64,000 nucleotides of DNA, from positions 162,105,270 through 162,169,269 of the forward strand of contig NC_089220.1 in assembly GCF_963924675.1 (NCBI RefSeq), written 5' to 3'. The stretch comes from Phocoena phocoena. Its lineage: Eukaryota; Chordata; Mammalia; Artiodactyla; Phocoenidae. Numbering within the stretch: position 1 is the first letter of the stretch; the number at the start of each line of letters is the position of its first letter. Shown in pieces: positions 11,601-25,818 of this stretch. The notes beneath the pieces were generated by a model. That model saw only the letters and a list, made by a program, of their open reading frames with translations, was not told where the DNA came from and searched no databases. The position numbers and the translations under genes are program-made.

Positions 11601-13559
11601 GAGGCCCAAATTGTCAGCCAGATTTCACCTTTGTATACTTCATGTTTATTCCTTACACATGAACCTCGGTAGGAATCATCCCAAACCATCAAAGAAGTTG
11701 TAAAACAGTGACTCTGAAATGAGACAGCATCTGATTCTGTTGTTTCCCCCCACACAAGTTTTCTTGGCTCTTACAGAAATTCATCTTCTTTTCCCTCAGT
11801 GAAAAGCTCTAAAAATGACAAGGGATAGTGTAGGGTGATGGACCTATTTGTTAGTCTACCAAATACCCACTAGCACACTTTCCCCAGGGACAGAGACTAT
11901 AATAATACTGACGTAACTAGTAGAAGCCACAGGGTAATTTTACTCAAAAAAATTAAAAGCTGATAGAGTTACTAGCCTTTCTATCCATAGCCATAGAATA
12001 GACAAGCAAAATTTTTGGAAATTCTGTGTCAGTAGACAACCTGTTTTGAATGTAACGGCCTCTAGCACAAAGCTTGGTACACAGTAAACCTCGAATAAAT
12101 GGTAACTGCAGTTGTTATTGCAAAATGTCGATTCTGATGATGATGATGATAATTGAGGAAGTCCATAACGTTGCTCTAGAAAACAGCGAAGAATCCTTCA
12201 ACCTCAATTATTAAAACTTACCCAGGATATTGTATTTCTAAGTAAAAGATCACATATTTTTCCAAAAACTGTTCTAATGAGGTGTATATTTGATTCCTGG
12301 CTAACAAGAAGGTTAATTTCATCTGATTATTACATCTCTGATTAATCAAGGTGAGGTTTTAAATGTGTATAGAAATCTAAATATATAGGAACAAAGTATA
12401 CTAGAAAGGCACATTTGAATTTTAACAGCATAATCGTCTCTTAAAAATCACTATCTTTGAAGAGCCTTATCTAAGAGAACTACAGAATTGCTGCAATAGT
12501 TTCTTAAATTTTACTACTATTTGAATATTCATTTATTTCCACAGCAGTATCTCCTGAGACAGCAGATGATAAGTTTCCCTTTCCAGGGATCTATGTGGGA
12601 TAGATATATAGTAGCAATAACTTGTTTTCTTTCTCTATTTGCATAACAAAAACTCCTGGATCCTATTTTTTTGGATTGTCTGAAATAGGAATCAAAAGTA
12701 TTTGCTTTCCCTGGGATTGAAATAGCATCTACATACTGGAATCTATATATATTTATGGGTTATTTATATTTATAGAGATGGCTGTTGAAAATACAAAGAG
12801 TTAAATATTCTTAGCATTTATTCCTAACTTATCATTATTGTTTTTCACTTTTGAGTAGCATTTAATTTTGCTTCACCACAGGTTTCTAAACTTGAGAAAT
12901 CTTTATTCTAGGTATAGCAGTAGTCTCTCCATTTTGCTGATTTCTATTTGTCTCTACTGAAATATAGTTATCTCTTGCTTATTAAAGTTGATGCAGCATT
13001 CTTAAAGTATTTATTTTAAAATGTATTCATACATTCTCATTGACTTTTGGTAAAATTTGAAAGTATTCTGCTGGCCATATTTTGAACCAGGAGACCTGAT
13101 AGAAAACAAAAATTTTCTGAGATCACATATTTCCTAGAAACTTAAAAAAAAAATCAATACTGTTTATGATGTTACTACTCAACTCACATTCCTCCCCATG
13201 TGGAAGGAAGCATTTTCAAAATTAAGCATGATTTATCATTAGGTAAAAATGCCTTTATAATTTAGCATTTTTTAATCTCACTGAGTGATTTACTTTATAC
13301 TTTTATCTTCTAAATTTATTGTTTACTTCCTAAGTTATTTTTTTAAGGGAAGATCTATATAGTTTATTACTATATCCTTGGATAAAAATATCCAATGGCC
13401 AAGGGTCCCAGTGTAGTAATCATCAATGGGGGCAAATCTTATTTTGCACTGGAGTCTGTAGTCACACCTGAATATCCACAGTAAGCAAATTCAGATTATG
13501 CCTTTCTGGTTTATCCCTTTTCCAATCTAATGACAATTAAAAGTTATTGTCAACAGTTG
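11601..13559. other. Intron, no gene recognised
   Basis: AT-rich intron. A short AAT-GATGATGATGAT run is at 12135-12151, and an L2- or MIR-like tail (GCTTGGTACACAGTAAACCTCGAATAAATG) at about 12070-12105. No coding evidence. Confidence 0.45.
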
Positions 13560-13785
13560 CAGAAAGAATATTAGACTAGGAGTTAGAATATTTGGATTTC
13601 AATCAGTCTCTACAACTTTCTAACTATATGACCTTGGTTAAGTTAAAAACTTCCCTAAACCTTCCTTTCTTCCTCTGTAAAGCAGCAATAATAATACCTT
13701 CTCCCAAGAGCTATTGTAAAAGCTAGATTTATATAAAGCCTTCAGTACAGGGTCTATTACATTAGTTATTTACCACATATTAGCT
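13560..13785 (+). repeat. MIR SINE relic
   Basis: Diverged MIR, + direction: ATTAGACTAGGAGTTAGAAT, TATATGACCTTGGTTAAGTT, CTTCCTCTGTAAAGCAGCAA, then a tail around TACAGGGTCTATTACATTAG. About the usual length. Confidence 0.75.
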
Positions 13786-14422
13786 ATAATTTGACACTGC
13801 TATTATTATAACTTCCCATTCTTTCCCTTTCTCTCTCTTTTCTTCTTTTCCTCCTCCAGAATGTCTTTGTGTAACTTAACTATTTCTCTTCATATTTACT
13901 TGAAAAATAGGTCAAATTATTCTGCCTTCTGCCAATTAGGTGATGTATTCAATGTTTTGGGAAATAGTAAGCTCTACAAAAATTAGAGGTGAACATTCAT
14001 ATTAAATATAATGGATCTGAATTTTTCAGACATTAAATTTTTTAGAAGTAGCTTTTCATGGTTTAGTGTAAAATACTCTGTAGGAACAATGAAGTCTTCC
14101 AGATGATGTAATAGCAGCAGAGAAACTAACATGAGTGTCAAAATAAATTAGTCAGACCGTGGCAATTCTATAAGCAATATGGCTGAATGATGCTGTTTAT
14201 TAGAAAGAATATTTGGAAAATATTCTTAAATTGATAATTTTGCCTTATCAATTTCCATTATGAAAAGCACAATTCTGAGTTTTAGGGAGGATCAGATAGG
14301 ATCCTTTTTTTCATCAAGTGTGGCTTTAATGTACTTAGGGAAGAGTAACAAGGTGATTTCCAAGGGTAGAAGGGTTGTCTACCCTTCTTAAAGTGTGTGA
14401 TCACCTTGGAGAGCCAACCTAA

Positions 14423-15110
<688 letters not shown>

Positions 15111-15456
15111 TAGTTCAGTTTACCTTTGCTCGGGTCTGAAAAGAGAAAGAGAAGCAATAAAGTTCTGTGTTAGTTACTACAACAAATAGTGGGATAGTTG
15201 AATATTGTCGATTATACTTATGTTGTCAACATAGAACCACTCCTTTATGGGTTTTGGAGATAGAATATAGATATATTTTTGGCTGAATTAACTGAAATTA
15301 CCAGTTGTTTCTGGCATAATTTTGACCTAACTCTAGATAATAGTTTAATATTTACAAGAGTAAATTTGACTAAGAGTGACTTTTATTGATTTTTAATTGT
15401 TGTATAGTCTTCAGTGTAGGGCTTACAGACAGATGTCTCATTTTAGAATTTAGTAG

Positions 15457-15597
<141 letters not shown>

Positions 15598-15988
15598 TAA
15601 ATAGTAAAAACAGTGGTCAACTACTCTAGCAGCCCGGCGGTTCCAGGCATACTCCTGCATTTACTAGATATTGTAATTTGTTCTGTAATCTGGCTTTGCT
15701 TTAAAAATAGCTATTGCATTAGATCCACACAATTAGCGTTTTACTTAGGAGCACGTTATCAGTATTTGTTATGTTCTTACTTAAGATGAAAGGGACTCTC
15801 CCTCCAACAATGGATTATAGTTTAGTTAACACTGCTTCCTGTGTTCTGGACTAAACTCCTTGAGAGAGGTTCATGGGGTCCTGAGAGCCAGAATATGCAC
15901 CTCGGCAGATACGCTCTTGCAAACAGGTGGCCACAATTACTGCAATAATAACTAAAGGCATCTGTTATTACAACTCATTTTTAATTGA

Positions 15989-16534
<546 letters not shown>

Positions 16535-16589
16535 TAAGCATCGTTCCAAAGTCAGTGAATGTTATGTGTGATTAATTAATTAGTCAAGC

Positions 16590-17290
16590 CATCAGTATTT
16601 ATTATGTATATTTATGAATTGGATACTAGAGATACAGTGATGAGCACAGTTATACAGAGTCCCTGACCTCAGGGAGCTTACAGTCTAATTGAGGAGATAG
16701 ATATTCACATATTTAAAAAATAAATATAAAATGACAGTTCTGACAGGAGTTTCAAATGGGGGTGCTGTGGCCTTCTATAATTATGGCATTGGACTTTCTA
16801 GAGGTGGTGACTTAGCTGAGATCTGAAAAATAATAAGTAAATACATGTATGCAAAGCCCTGATAGATGACTGCATGGCAGCTGCAAGATACCCAGTATGG
16901 CTGGAGTAAGGCAATAAGGGGAAACAGTATGCAACATAAGGATGGAGATGGAGGCCAGATTAGCAGATCTTTGTGGACTGTCTTAGGGAGGTTTTCCCTC
17001 ATCTGAAGGTTTTTAAGAAGGAAGGTAATATAAAAAATTTGGCAGATTTTAAAATGTCACTGTGGATACAATGTAATGAATGGATTAGAGGACAATAGAT
17101 TCAGGAGATTTACTAGGAGGCCGTTGGCAGTAGTTCCCCTGAGAGGGGTTGGCAGCCTCTATCACAGTGACAAGTGGTGGAGATGGATGGACTAAAGTTG
17201 GAGGAGGGATATTTAGTAGGGACGTTTAAAAATCTTCTGGCTATAGGGAGCGGAGAGTGAGGTGTCGAAGATAAGCCCCGAGCTTCCGAT
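16590..17290 (-). mobile_element. Antisense L2 LINE relic
   Basis: Diverged L2 3' region on the minus strand. Signature strings are GATACAGTGATGAGCACAGT, CCCTGACCTCAGGGAGCTTACAGTCTA, GGCTGGAGTAAGGCAATAAG, the stretch AATGGATTAGAGGACAATAG, and GGAGATGGATGGACTAAAGTTGG. It lies just downstream of the 16075-16442 exon. Confidence 0.75.
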
Positions 17291-17996
17291 TTAAATTACC
17301 AAAAAGTTTATCATACCTGATGATTATGTATATCTTGCAATTTAATAAACCTGGTTCCTGGTAGTGCCTAGTGCATTTGGTCCTGAAAATGAGTCAGAGG
17401 CTAAGAGACGTTTTTCTTTTTTAATTACCAACATCAGTCAGAGAAAGTTTGCATCTTTCGTTACCCAGAAATAGCAACAATTCTTTAAATTCAAGTTATG
17501 TGCCTATTAAATTGGGAGGCTTACCATAAACCAAAGTAAAGCCATCAAATGCTTCGTACATCATAGGAAACATTACATTGAGAAATTTCCGTATAAATCA
17601 TTGTAGAGAGTTTTGCACATATGTGGTGTTTAATACAGTCAGGCACATGAAAGTCAGAAGTACCATGCAGCTCGTTACACAGCTGATACCTTTAGTGCAT
17701 ATAAATAAAATCGATGATTTCGACAATGGCTGTGATAAGAAGTGTTGCTTGTCCTAAAGGTAATTTATTTTTTGCAAATTTAGAAAGCCTTTTCATCTTT
17801 TTCATGTACTTCAAATCCCACTTCTTAAAAAACTTTGATCTGTTACTGAAAATAAGCAAATTATCCTTCAAACTTCCCAGCATTAACTGAGTAGAATGGG
17901 ATTATCAAAATACTTCTTGTGACTAAGTGTCAATGAAAGGAAGTAGTAGTGACTGTCAGTTTCTCTCTCAGCCTTCCATCTAGACATAGTAAATTT

Positions 17997-18139
17997 TTTT
18001 AGATGGAGACTTCCTTTTTACTTTTTTGTTGGCTGCGTCACGCGACATGCAAAATCTCAGTTACCCGACCAGGGATCAAACCACACCCCCTGCAGTGGAA
18101 GTGCATAGTCTTAACCACTGGACAGCCAGGGAAGTCCCC
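17997..18139 (-). mobile_element. Older artiodactyl tRNA-type SINE
   Basis: Antisense short SINE: GTTGGCTGCGTCACGCGACATGC, GACCAGGGATCAAACCACAC, ending GGACAGCCAGGGAAGTCCCC. Imperfect target-site duplication AGACATAGTAAATTT (17982) and AGACCTAGTAATTT (18140), so older than the cetacean copies. Confidence 0.85.
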
Positions 18140-18735
18140 AGACCTAGTAATTTATTAACAGAATGCGTTAGACATCCAGAAATTGATGCTCTATTTTCTA
18201 AAGTATGTTTAGAACGTGGTCTTTCATTTAAGGGTGGAGCCACGTGCCTTCCCTTTGGAAATAAAGATTGAGCATGCAGTCAGTATGAAGAAGTTGGCTT
18301 TAGTGCCAATTTTATGTCAAAAACCTCAGTAGCTTGACATCCCCCTTCTTCTGCACAACCCAAGACTGACACCTGCAGGGGACCTGTGGGGTCCAGTTCA
18401 CGTCCCAGCTGCGTTGATTAGTCACAAGTGAGGAAACATCAAAAGAAAGCTCATCTCCCATTTGCCATCATTTACTCACTTGATTCCCCTCATTAGGTCT
18501 AAGCTCCTGTTCTGTGGTTTTCAGAGACAGATGATTTGTTCTTGCCTGGCTGCATTTATTCACATATTCTTTTATTTATTCTTTCAGAATATTTGTTCAC
18601 TTTGGCGCCAAGTGCCGTTATAAGATGAATGGTTAAAGGCCAGCTGACGTTTGTCTTTCAAAAATATTAACTTATGTAAATGAAGCTAAAATGTGGAACT
18701 CCTCCTTAATTTTAAATCCTGTCCCTTCTGCCCAA

Positions 18736-18780
18736 ATACTGTCAAATGTATTTGTATACATTTGTATACAAATACAGTAT
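18736..18780. repeat. Perfect hairpin, 12-bp arms with 4-bp loop
   Basis: GTATTTGTATAC (18748-18759), loop ATTT, GTATACAAATAC (18764-18775), with an outer matching pair ATACTG and CAGTAT (18736-18741 and 18775-18780). Capable of stem-loop or cruciform formation; no known element assigned. Confidence 0.85.
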
Positions 18781-19364
18781 TTGTATATTCTATCCCATTT
18801 ATTCTAAACAAGTACTTGGTGTCGACAAAATCATCACATCTTGAAAAATGCATACATTCCTATATCCTACAAATGTAGGTAGAGTATTCAGTTGATAAGG
18901 GACTGGTCAATTCTTTAAAAGTGCTTTGAATTCTTCTACTGACCGAAGGGAGTTAGAAGTTTAAAAGCATCAGCTCAAAGGAGCCACAATCCAGTGAGAA
19001 GAAAAGATTACCACTGAGGAGACACAGCTAAGAACTGGCAAAATAGGCATAATAATAAGCATGAATAGAGACACAGGGGTGAGGGGTTTAGGGCACGATG
19101 GTAAATTGGTGCACGCCAAGGGGAAAGGCAGTTGGGGACGAACAGGAAGTTATTTTAATCTGGGAAGAGTGACGCTTGAAAGATAGAGAAGTTTAGATTT
19201 AAGCTGAGATTAAATGAGTCAATATTAAAGGATTCTCAATAGAGAAAAAAATGATAAACTACCATTTAAAGATGGTCATTCTTTTACAAGTGTGGAGGGA
19301 TGCTTGAAACTGGGGCAGGATGGAACCAGAGAGAAGAATTTGATTTCAAAGTGAGGTCTGGAAA

Positions 19365-19690
19365 ATACCTGCATCAGAATCATCTTGGGTGCTTGTTAAA
19401 AATATGGATCCTTGGGCTTCACTCCATACCTAACACAGTAGTATTTGTGCAGGACTTTACCATGGAGTAAGCAATTTTACCATGCACCCCAGGGGTGCTG
19501 AAAGATAGAGATCTGTTAAGTTATGACTCTTGTTAGCCCTGCATGTTAGAATCACCAAGTGAGCTAGTAAAGTATCCTGATGTTTGGCTACACCATTTGA
19601 ACTAATTAAATCAACATGTCTGGAGGTGAATTCTGAGCTTTAATTTTTTTTTTTTATAATGTTCACTGGTGATTGGATCATTCAGCTAAA
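19365..19690 (+). repeat. Two adjacent MER5-type (hAT-Charlie) relics
   Basis: The first, about 19365-19510, contains CTGCATCAGAATCATCTTGGGTGCTTGTTAAAAATATGGATC. The second, about 19510-19690, contains GTTAGAATCACCAAGTGAGC and ends in AAGTTGAAATCCACTGAGCC. Both are diverged, non-autonomous and without coding capacity. Confidence 0.65.
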
Positions 19691-20007
19691 GTTGAAATCC
19701 ACTGAGCCAGAAGTTTGTTGCAGCAAGCCAGCCATGGGGTAGTGATCATTTGCATAGAGTTATGGTAATAACAGTGGGCAAGGGACGGGTAGAAAAGGCA
19801 TTTGGGAAATAATGGCCAAAGTAATTCCACCTTCTGGCTATAAAATATTATTATTTGATGTATTACCTAGGATTTAGTTATTCTTTTAAACATTTTGCTT
19901 TTATGTTGCATTAAAAAAATTAAAGTGGTTTACCTTGGCAGGAGCAAAGTATCAACTATTGATAGTATTCCCATTCATAGTTATTTTTGTCCTTGATTAT
20001 CTTTTGA

Positions 20008-20541
<534 letters not shown>

Positions 20542-21014
20542 TGATCAGTTACTTTGACACACATTCGTCATGTAATTAAGAGTGTACCAAAGCTCGTTAG
20601 GTTGCTTTCCTCCTTGACTACCCACAATAATGTGTGATTAAAGTCTCTAAAGCTGGACACGTGGCATTGGACACAGCTGCAGGTTCCTCCAGTTTTAAGT
20701 AATTGTGCTGAAATGAAAAACTTGGAGGAAAAGAGTTTCACACAATCTTTTGTCTTCTGCAAAAAGTTCAGACTCTCAAATTTGTTATTTTGAATCTATC
20801 ATTTGACTTTTTCACATTTTCGTAGGTAAGCAAAAAACATCCAGGAAGAGTGCAGGCTTTGTTGGAAAAGCTATTCTGGGGCAGAACCAGAGTCTGAATC
20901 TAGGTTTCGTACTCCTGGTGGAATATTCTTTACTCTAAATCTTACCTACCTTCTCCTGAAAGTCAGACTTGCAATAGAAAGTTCAAATGCTTATGTGGCT
21001 TTTACAGTTTTGTG

Positions 21015-21215
21015 AAGGACTTTTGCATATATTATCTATTTGATTCAGCAATTCCTTGAAGTGGGTAAGTCAGAGTTCCTTTTTGCCAATTTTATAGATA
21101 TAAAGGATGTTGTTTATCCCTGGCCAAATACATGGTAAGCAGGAAAACAAGGACTTGGACGAGAACCCACAAGTGTCTAGTTAATTCATGTTCTTTCTGC
21201 TTCCAATATATCATA
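21015..21215 (-). repeat. MIR SINE relic
   Basis: Antisense MIR: GCATATATTATCTATTTGATTC, CCAATTTTATAGATATAAAGGATG, then TGGCCAAATACATGGTAAGCAGGAAAACAAGGACTTG. Strongly diverged. Confidence 0.65.
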
Positions 21216-21900
21216 CAGCCTGTAACATGTAGGAGCGTTGAATATTGTTTTCTCCTTTTGGCCAAATAGATCTACATATGATATATTGGAAGAAACTTCT
21301 TACTTTTACTGGCTAAACTTTTTTTTTTTTTGCATTACCCTAATTGAAAGCACTGTCTTTATCTGAATGTCTCGAGTTAACAGTTTTGTAGCCAAGAACT
21401 TAGCTCCAGGCCAGCTGGTACATCAGTGCCATCATAGATGTACATTGTACGTGCTCAGTAGAGAACACATTGGGATTGGTGATTTGTCCAGATAGACATA
21501 AGCGGAAATCATGAGAACTAACCTGCCATGTGCAGAGTGATATCTTGCAGTTCAGCCACAATGGTAAGATGCATGTAATCGTGTGAAATGAAACTGAAGA
21601 GGGATCTTTGACTTTTATTTAATAATGGCTTATCCACTTCGAGTTAATTCTTAGTCTAATCAGGTCAATTGTAATTTGGGCTTAACTAGTATTTAATAGA
21701 TAAACTCTACTTATGATATTTAGTCAAGCATTGGTTTCCAGAAGAAAATCAGCTTGACACGGGAACAGCTTCAGAGTCAGTTGACCATGGAACTAACCAA
21801 GGAATCCTTTGGTTTTGAATCTAAAACATAAATATTGAGGTTTGAAACCCATCCTGGCTTACACAGAATGCTCTATTTGATTTCATCCAAGAGTTCTTTT

Positions 21901-22089
21901 CTTTTTTTTTTAAACGGTACGCGGGCCTCTCACTGTTGTGGCCTCTCCCATTGCGGAGCACAGGCTCAGCGGCCATGGCTCACGGGCACAGCCGCTCCGC
22001 GGCATGTGGGATCTTTCCGGACCGGGCACGAACCCGCGGCCCCTGCATCGGCAGGTGGACTCTCAACCACTGTGCCACTGGGGAAGCCC
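21901..22089 (-). mobile_element. Cetacean tRNA-derived SINE (CHR type)
   Basis: Antisense copy beginning with a T-rich run and ACGGTACGCGGGCCTCTCAC, ending in TGGGGAAGCCC. Target-site duplication CCAAGAGTTCTTTT (21887-21900) versus CCAAGGGTTCTTTT (from 22089/22090), with one mismatch. The tRNA part reads ACCGGGCACGAACCCGC. Confidence 0.93.
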
Positions 22090-22540
22090 CCAAGGGTTCT
22101 TTTTTTTTTAATGTTAGGTATGAAAAGATGAAATCAGATTCTGCATGCTGTGTAGATGATTTGTTTAAGATAGTTAAGGACTGGGTCCAATTTAAGCAAC
22201 AGGATGTGTTTGTTCATTGGTTAATGGATATACATAGCTTCTGTTCCAGTGAGCAAGGGCAGCAACAACCAGCATTTTCATTAACTGTGATACTGCAGGT
22301 GAAATTACCTGGTATCATGCCCAGCAGATAACAGGTACTCGTTAAATATTTGTTTAAAAGAAAAATTCAAAGAATTTTCAGGATCATTCATTTAAAACGG
22401 AATACATAGGATAGGACCAGATTGTACATGCAGGTATAGGAACTATTTGGCTTATTATTGTCAATGGAAATAACAGCCACTGCTTTCATGTGTGGCATGG
22501 CCAGCAAGTCATTGCATATAAAACTTCAGGTCAAACTTAT

Positions 22541-23785
22541 AATTTTTATTATGAGCTTTATTGAGATATAATTGATATGTTATAAACTATACATATTGAA
22601 AGTTTTGAAACCATCACCACAATCAAGATAATCCAAACGTAAATGGACTGCATTTCTAAAACTTTCCTGATATCCCTTCGTAATACCATTTCTGGCCCTC
22701 ACTTCCATCCCTGATAACCACTGAACTTCCTCTCAGTATACCTCAACGTACACTCCCCAAACTTTTATATTATAAGTGAAATAGTACAGTATGTACTTTT
22801 TTTCTGATGTATTTCATTCAGTGTAATTGTTTTGAGATTCATTCCTATTACAGAATATATCAATACCTCATTTTCTTTTGCTGAATAGTATTCCATTATA
22901 TGGATACAGCACAGCGTCTCCATTTACCTATTGATCAGAATATGGGTTGCTTGTAGTTTGGGCTATTATAAATAAATCTGCTGTGAATATTTGTATGTAA
23001 GTATTTATATGAACATCTGCTTTCATTTCTCTTGGGTAAATACCCAGGAGTGGAATGGCTGGATCATATATAAGGAGTATGTTTAACTTTTTAAGAAACT
23101 CTTCCTCTGTTTTTCAAAGTATACCATTTTTTTAAACATTTTTATTAGAGTATAATTGCTTTACAATGGTGTGTTAGTTTCTGCTTTATAATGAAGTGAA
23201 TCAGTTATACATATACATATGTCTCCATAACTCTTCCCTCTTGCGTCTCCCTCCCTCCCACCCTTCCTATCCCACCCCTCTAGGTGGTCACAGCAGAGTA
23301 TACCATTTTTGATTCCCAGCAAAATATGAGAGTTCCAGTTCCTCCACATCCTAGTTAATACTTGTTATTATCAGTCTTCTTAATTTTAACCATTCCAAGT
23401 GTAGAGTGATTATCTCATTGGGGTATTGATTGCGTTGACCTAAGCATTAATTATGTTGAACGTATTTTTATGTGCTTATTTGCCAAGCGAATGTCTAGTT
23501 TCAATTGTCTGTTCAAATCTTTTGCCCTCTTTTTAAATTGGGTTTTTTTGTTTTCTTATTATTGACTTGTGAGCTTTTAAAATATTTTCAGGATGCAAAC
23601 CTTTTATCGGTTATATATGAATTACAAGTATTTCCTCCTAGTTTGTAGCTTGTCCTTTCATTCTTTTAAGAGATTTTTTTGAAAAGCATATTCTTTTGAA
23701 TTTTGGTGAAGTCCAACTTACCAGTATGTTATCCTATGTATCAAGCTTTTGGGTTGTATCTAAGAAAGCTTTAACTAACTCAGAG
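22541..23785 (-). mobile_element. Old antisense L1 3' region, split by a younger L1
   Basis: Diverged mammalian-wide L1 on the minus strand: GAGCTTTATTGAGATATAATTGATATG at its 3' end, GAAACCATCACCACAATCAAGATAAT, CTTGGGTAAATACCCAGGAGTGG, and after the interruption CTCCACATCCTAGTTAATACTTG and GGTTATATATGAATTACAAGTATTTCC. It is cut at 23131/23297 by the L1 fragment annotated next. Confidence 0.82.
23132..23296 (-). mobile_element. 5'-truncated young L1 nested in an older L1
   Basis: A 165-bp antisense fragment of the same L1 3' end as the copy ending at 49182: TTAGAGTATAATTGCTTTACAATGGTGTG, then CTTATCCCACCCCTCTAGG-like sequence. Perfect 14-bp target-site duplication AGTATACCATTTTT at 23118-23131 and 23297-23310. 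Confidence 0.93.
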
Positions 23786-23869
23786 TCCCCAGAACTTTCT
23801 CCTGCTCTCTCTCCTCTTCTTTAGAAACATCAATTACGCATAAATTAAGCTGCTCGAAGTTGTCTCACA

Positions 23870-24900
23870 TTAACAAAATGAAGACTAAAAGTTATACAGT
23901 CATCTCAATACTTGCTGGTAGAGCATTCGACAAAATTCAGCAATTTTTTTCTTATTAAAAATATCTCAACAAATTAGGTACAGAAGGAATATACTTCAAC
24001 ATAATAAATATGGTAGGTCCACAGACAACATTAACTCAGTCATGAAAAGCTGAAAGCTTTTCTTCTAAAATCAGAAACAAGACAATGAGAGGCTCACTCT
24101 CACCATTTCTATCCAAGGTAGTACTGGAAGTCCTAGCCAGAGCAATTAGGCAATAAAAATAAATAGAATGCATCCAAATCAGGAAGGAAGTAGTAAACCT
24201 GTCTGTGTTTGCAGATGACATGATCTTTTATATAGAAACCTCTAAACACTCCACCAAAGAACTTTTAGAACTAATCAATGAATTTAATATAGTTGTATGA
24301 TAGTAAATCAACATACAAAAATTAGTTTCACTTCTATGCAAACAGTGAATGATCTGAAAACAAAATTAAGAAAATAATCCCATTTACAATATCACCAAAA
24401 AGAATAAAATATTTAGGAATAAATTTAACCAAAGAGGTGAAAGATCTGTACACTGAGAACTATAAGACATTATTGAAAGAATTTGTAAGACTAGTAAATT
24501 GATAGATGTCCTATTTTCATGATTTGGAAGCATTAATATTGTTCAAGTATTCATACTACCCAAAGGGATCTATAGATTCAGTGCAATCTCTCTTGACATT
24601 CATTTTTTATGGAATTAGGAAAACAATCCTAAAATTTGTACAGAATCCCAAAAGACCCTGAATAGTCAAAGCAATCTTCAGAAAGAAGAACAAAGCTGGA
24701 GTCATCACTGTTCCTGATTTGAAACTGTAGTACACAGTACTTATATTCAAAACATTTTGTTTCTGGCATAAAAACACACACATAGAGAACCCAGAATAGA
24801 GAACCTAGAAGTGGACCCAAACATATAGTCAACTAATCTTTTTTAAGGGTTCCAAGAATACATGGGGAAAGGATAGTCTCTCTTTAGTAAATGGTACTGG
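23870..24900 (+). mobile_element. Decayed L1 ORF2 (reverse transcriptase) fragment
   Basis: + strand relic of L1 ORF2: GGTAGAGCATTCGACAAAATTCA (the AFDKI motif region), the FADD catalytic motif at 24208-24219 followed by [13 protein letters not shown] codons, AATATTTAGGAATAAATTTAACC, and a tail around AAGTGGACCCAAACATATAGT. Stops and shifts throughout. Coordinates approximate. Confidence 0.8.
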
Positions 24901-25235
24901 GAAACCTGAAAAATATATTATCTTGAATGTTTTGATTTTCAAATTCAATATGTAACAACTCAAAGATTAATAATTCCAGTGATTCCTTGAGTAAACTGTT
25001 TTTCCAATAAGATCACAGTTTAGTAAACTAATAATTTTGACTCTCCAAATGCTACCCTGGTGGTCTGAAAAATGTGTTTATTTATATGCCATGGAGAATG
25101 ATAGATTGATTCCAAAAGGCTAATTTTCAAAATATATGAATGTTGTGAAATTGTACCTATTTTCCCTACGTGTTTCCTAAATATATTTTAGAGGACACTT
25201 CCAGATTTTCATAATACAGAAAAAAAAATTATGCT

Positions 25236-25312
25236 GTAATAGCCTTATGTAGGAGAATAATGGCATGGAAGCTACCTAAATGTCCATCGACAGATGAGTG
25301 AATAAAGAAGAT

Positions 25313-25359
<47 letters not shown>

Positions 25360-25818
25360 GAATATTAGCCATAAAAAAGAATGAAATAATGCTATTTGCA
25401 GCAACATGGATGGACCTAGAAGTTATCATACTAAGTGAAGTAAGCCAGAGGGAGACAAATATATGATACTGCTTATATGTGGTATCTAAAAAAAGAAGAT
25501 ACAAATGAACTTATATACAAAACAGAAATAGACCCACAGACGTAGAAAACAAACTTATGGTTACCAAAGGGGAAAGGGGGGGTAAATTAGGAATTGGGAT
25601 TAACATATGCATACTACTATATATAAAATAGATAACTAACAAGGACCTACTGTATAGCACAGGAAACTATACCCAATATTTTATAATAACCTATCAGGGA
25701 AAAGAATCTAGAAAAGAATACATATATACACATTTATATGTATAACTGAATTACTTTGCTGTACACCTGAAACTAACACAACATTGCAAATCAGCTATAC
25801 TTCAATTAAAAAAAAAAA
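25236..25818 (+). mobile_element. L1 3' end with internal (TA)n
   Basis: Artiodactyl-type L1 3' region: AAATGTCCATCGACAGATGAGTG, AGCAACATGGATGGACCTAGAAG, GTACACCTGAAACTAACACAACATTG, AATCAGCTATACTTCAATTAAAA and a poly-A tail. No clean duplication found, so the left boundary is approximate. Confidence 0.88.
25315..25354. repeat. (TA)n microsatellite
   Basis: About 20 units of alternating TA inside the L1 3' end; likely length-polymorphic. Confidence 0.95.
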
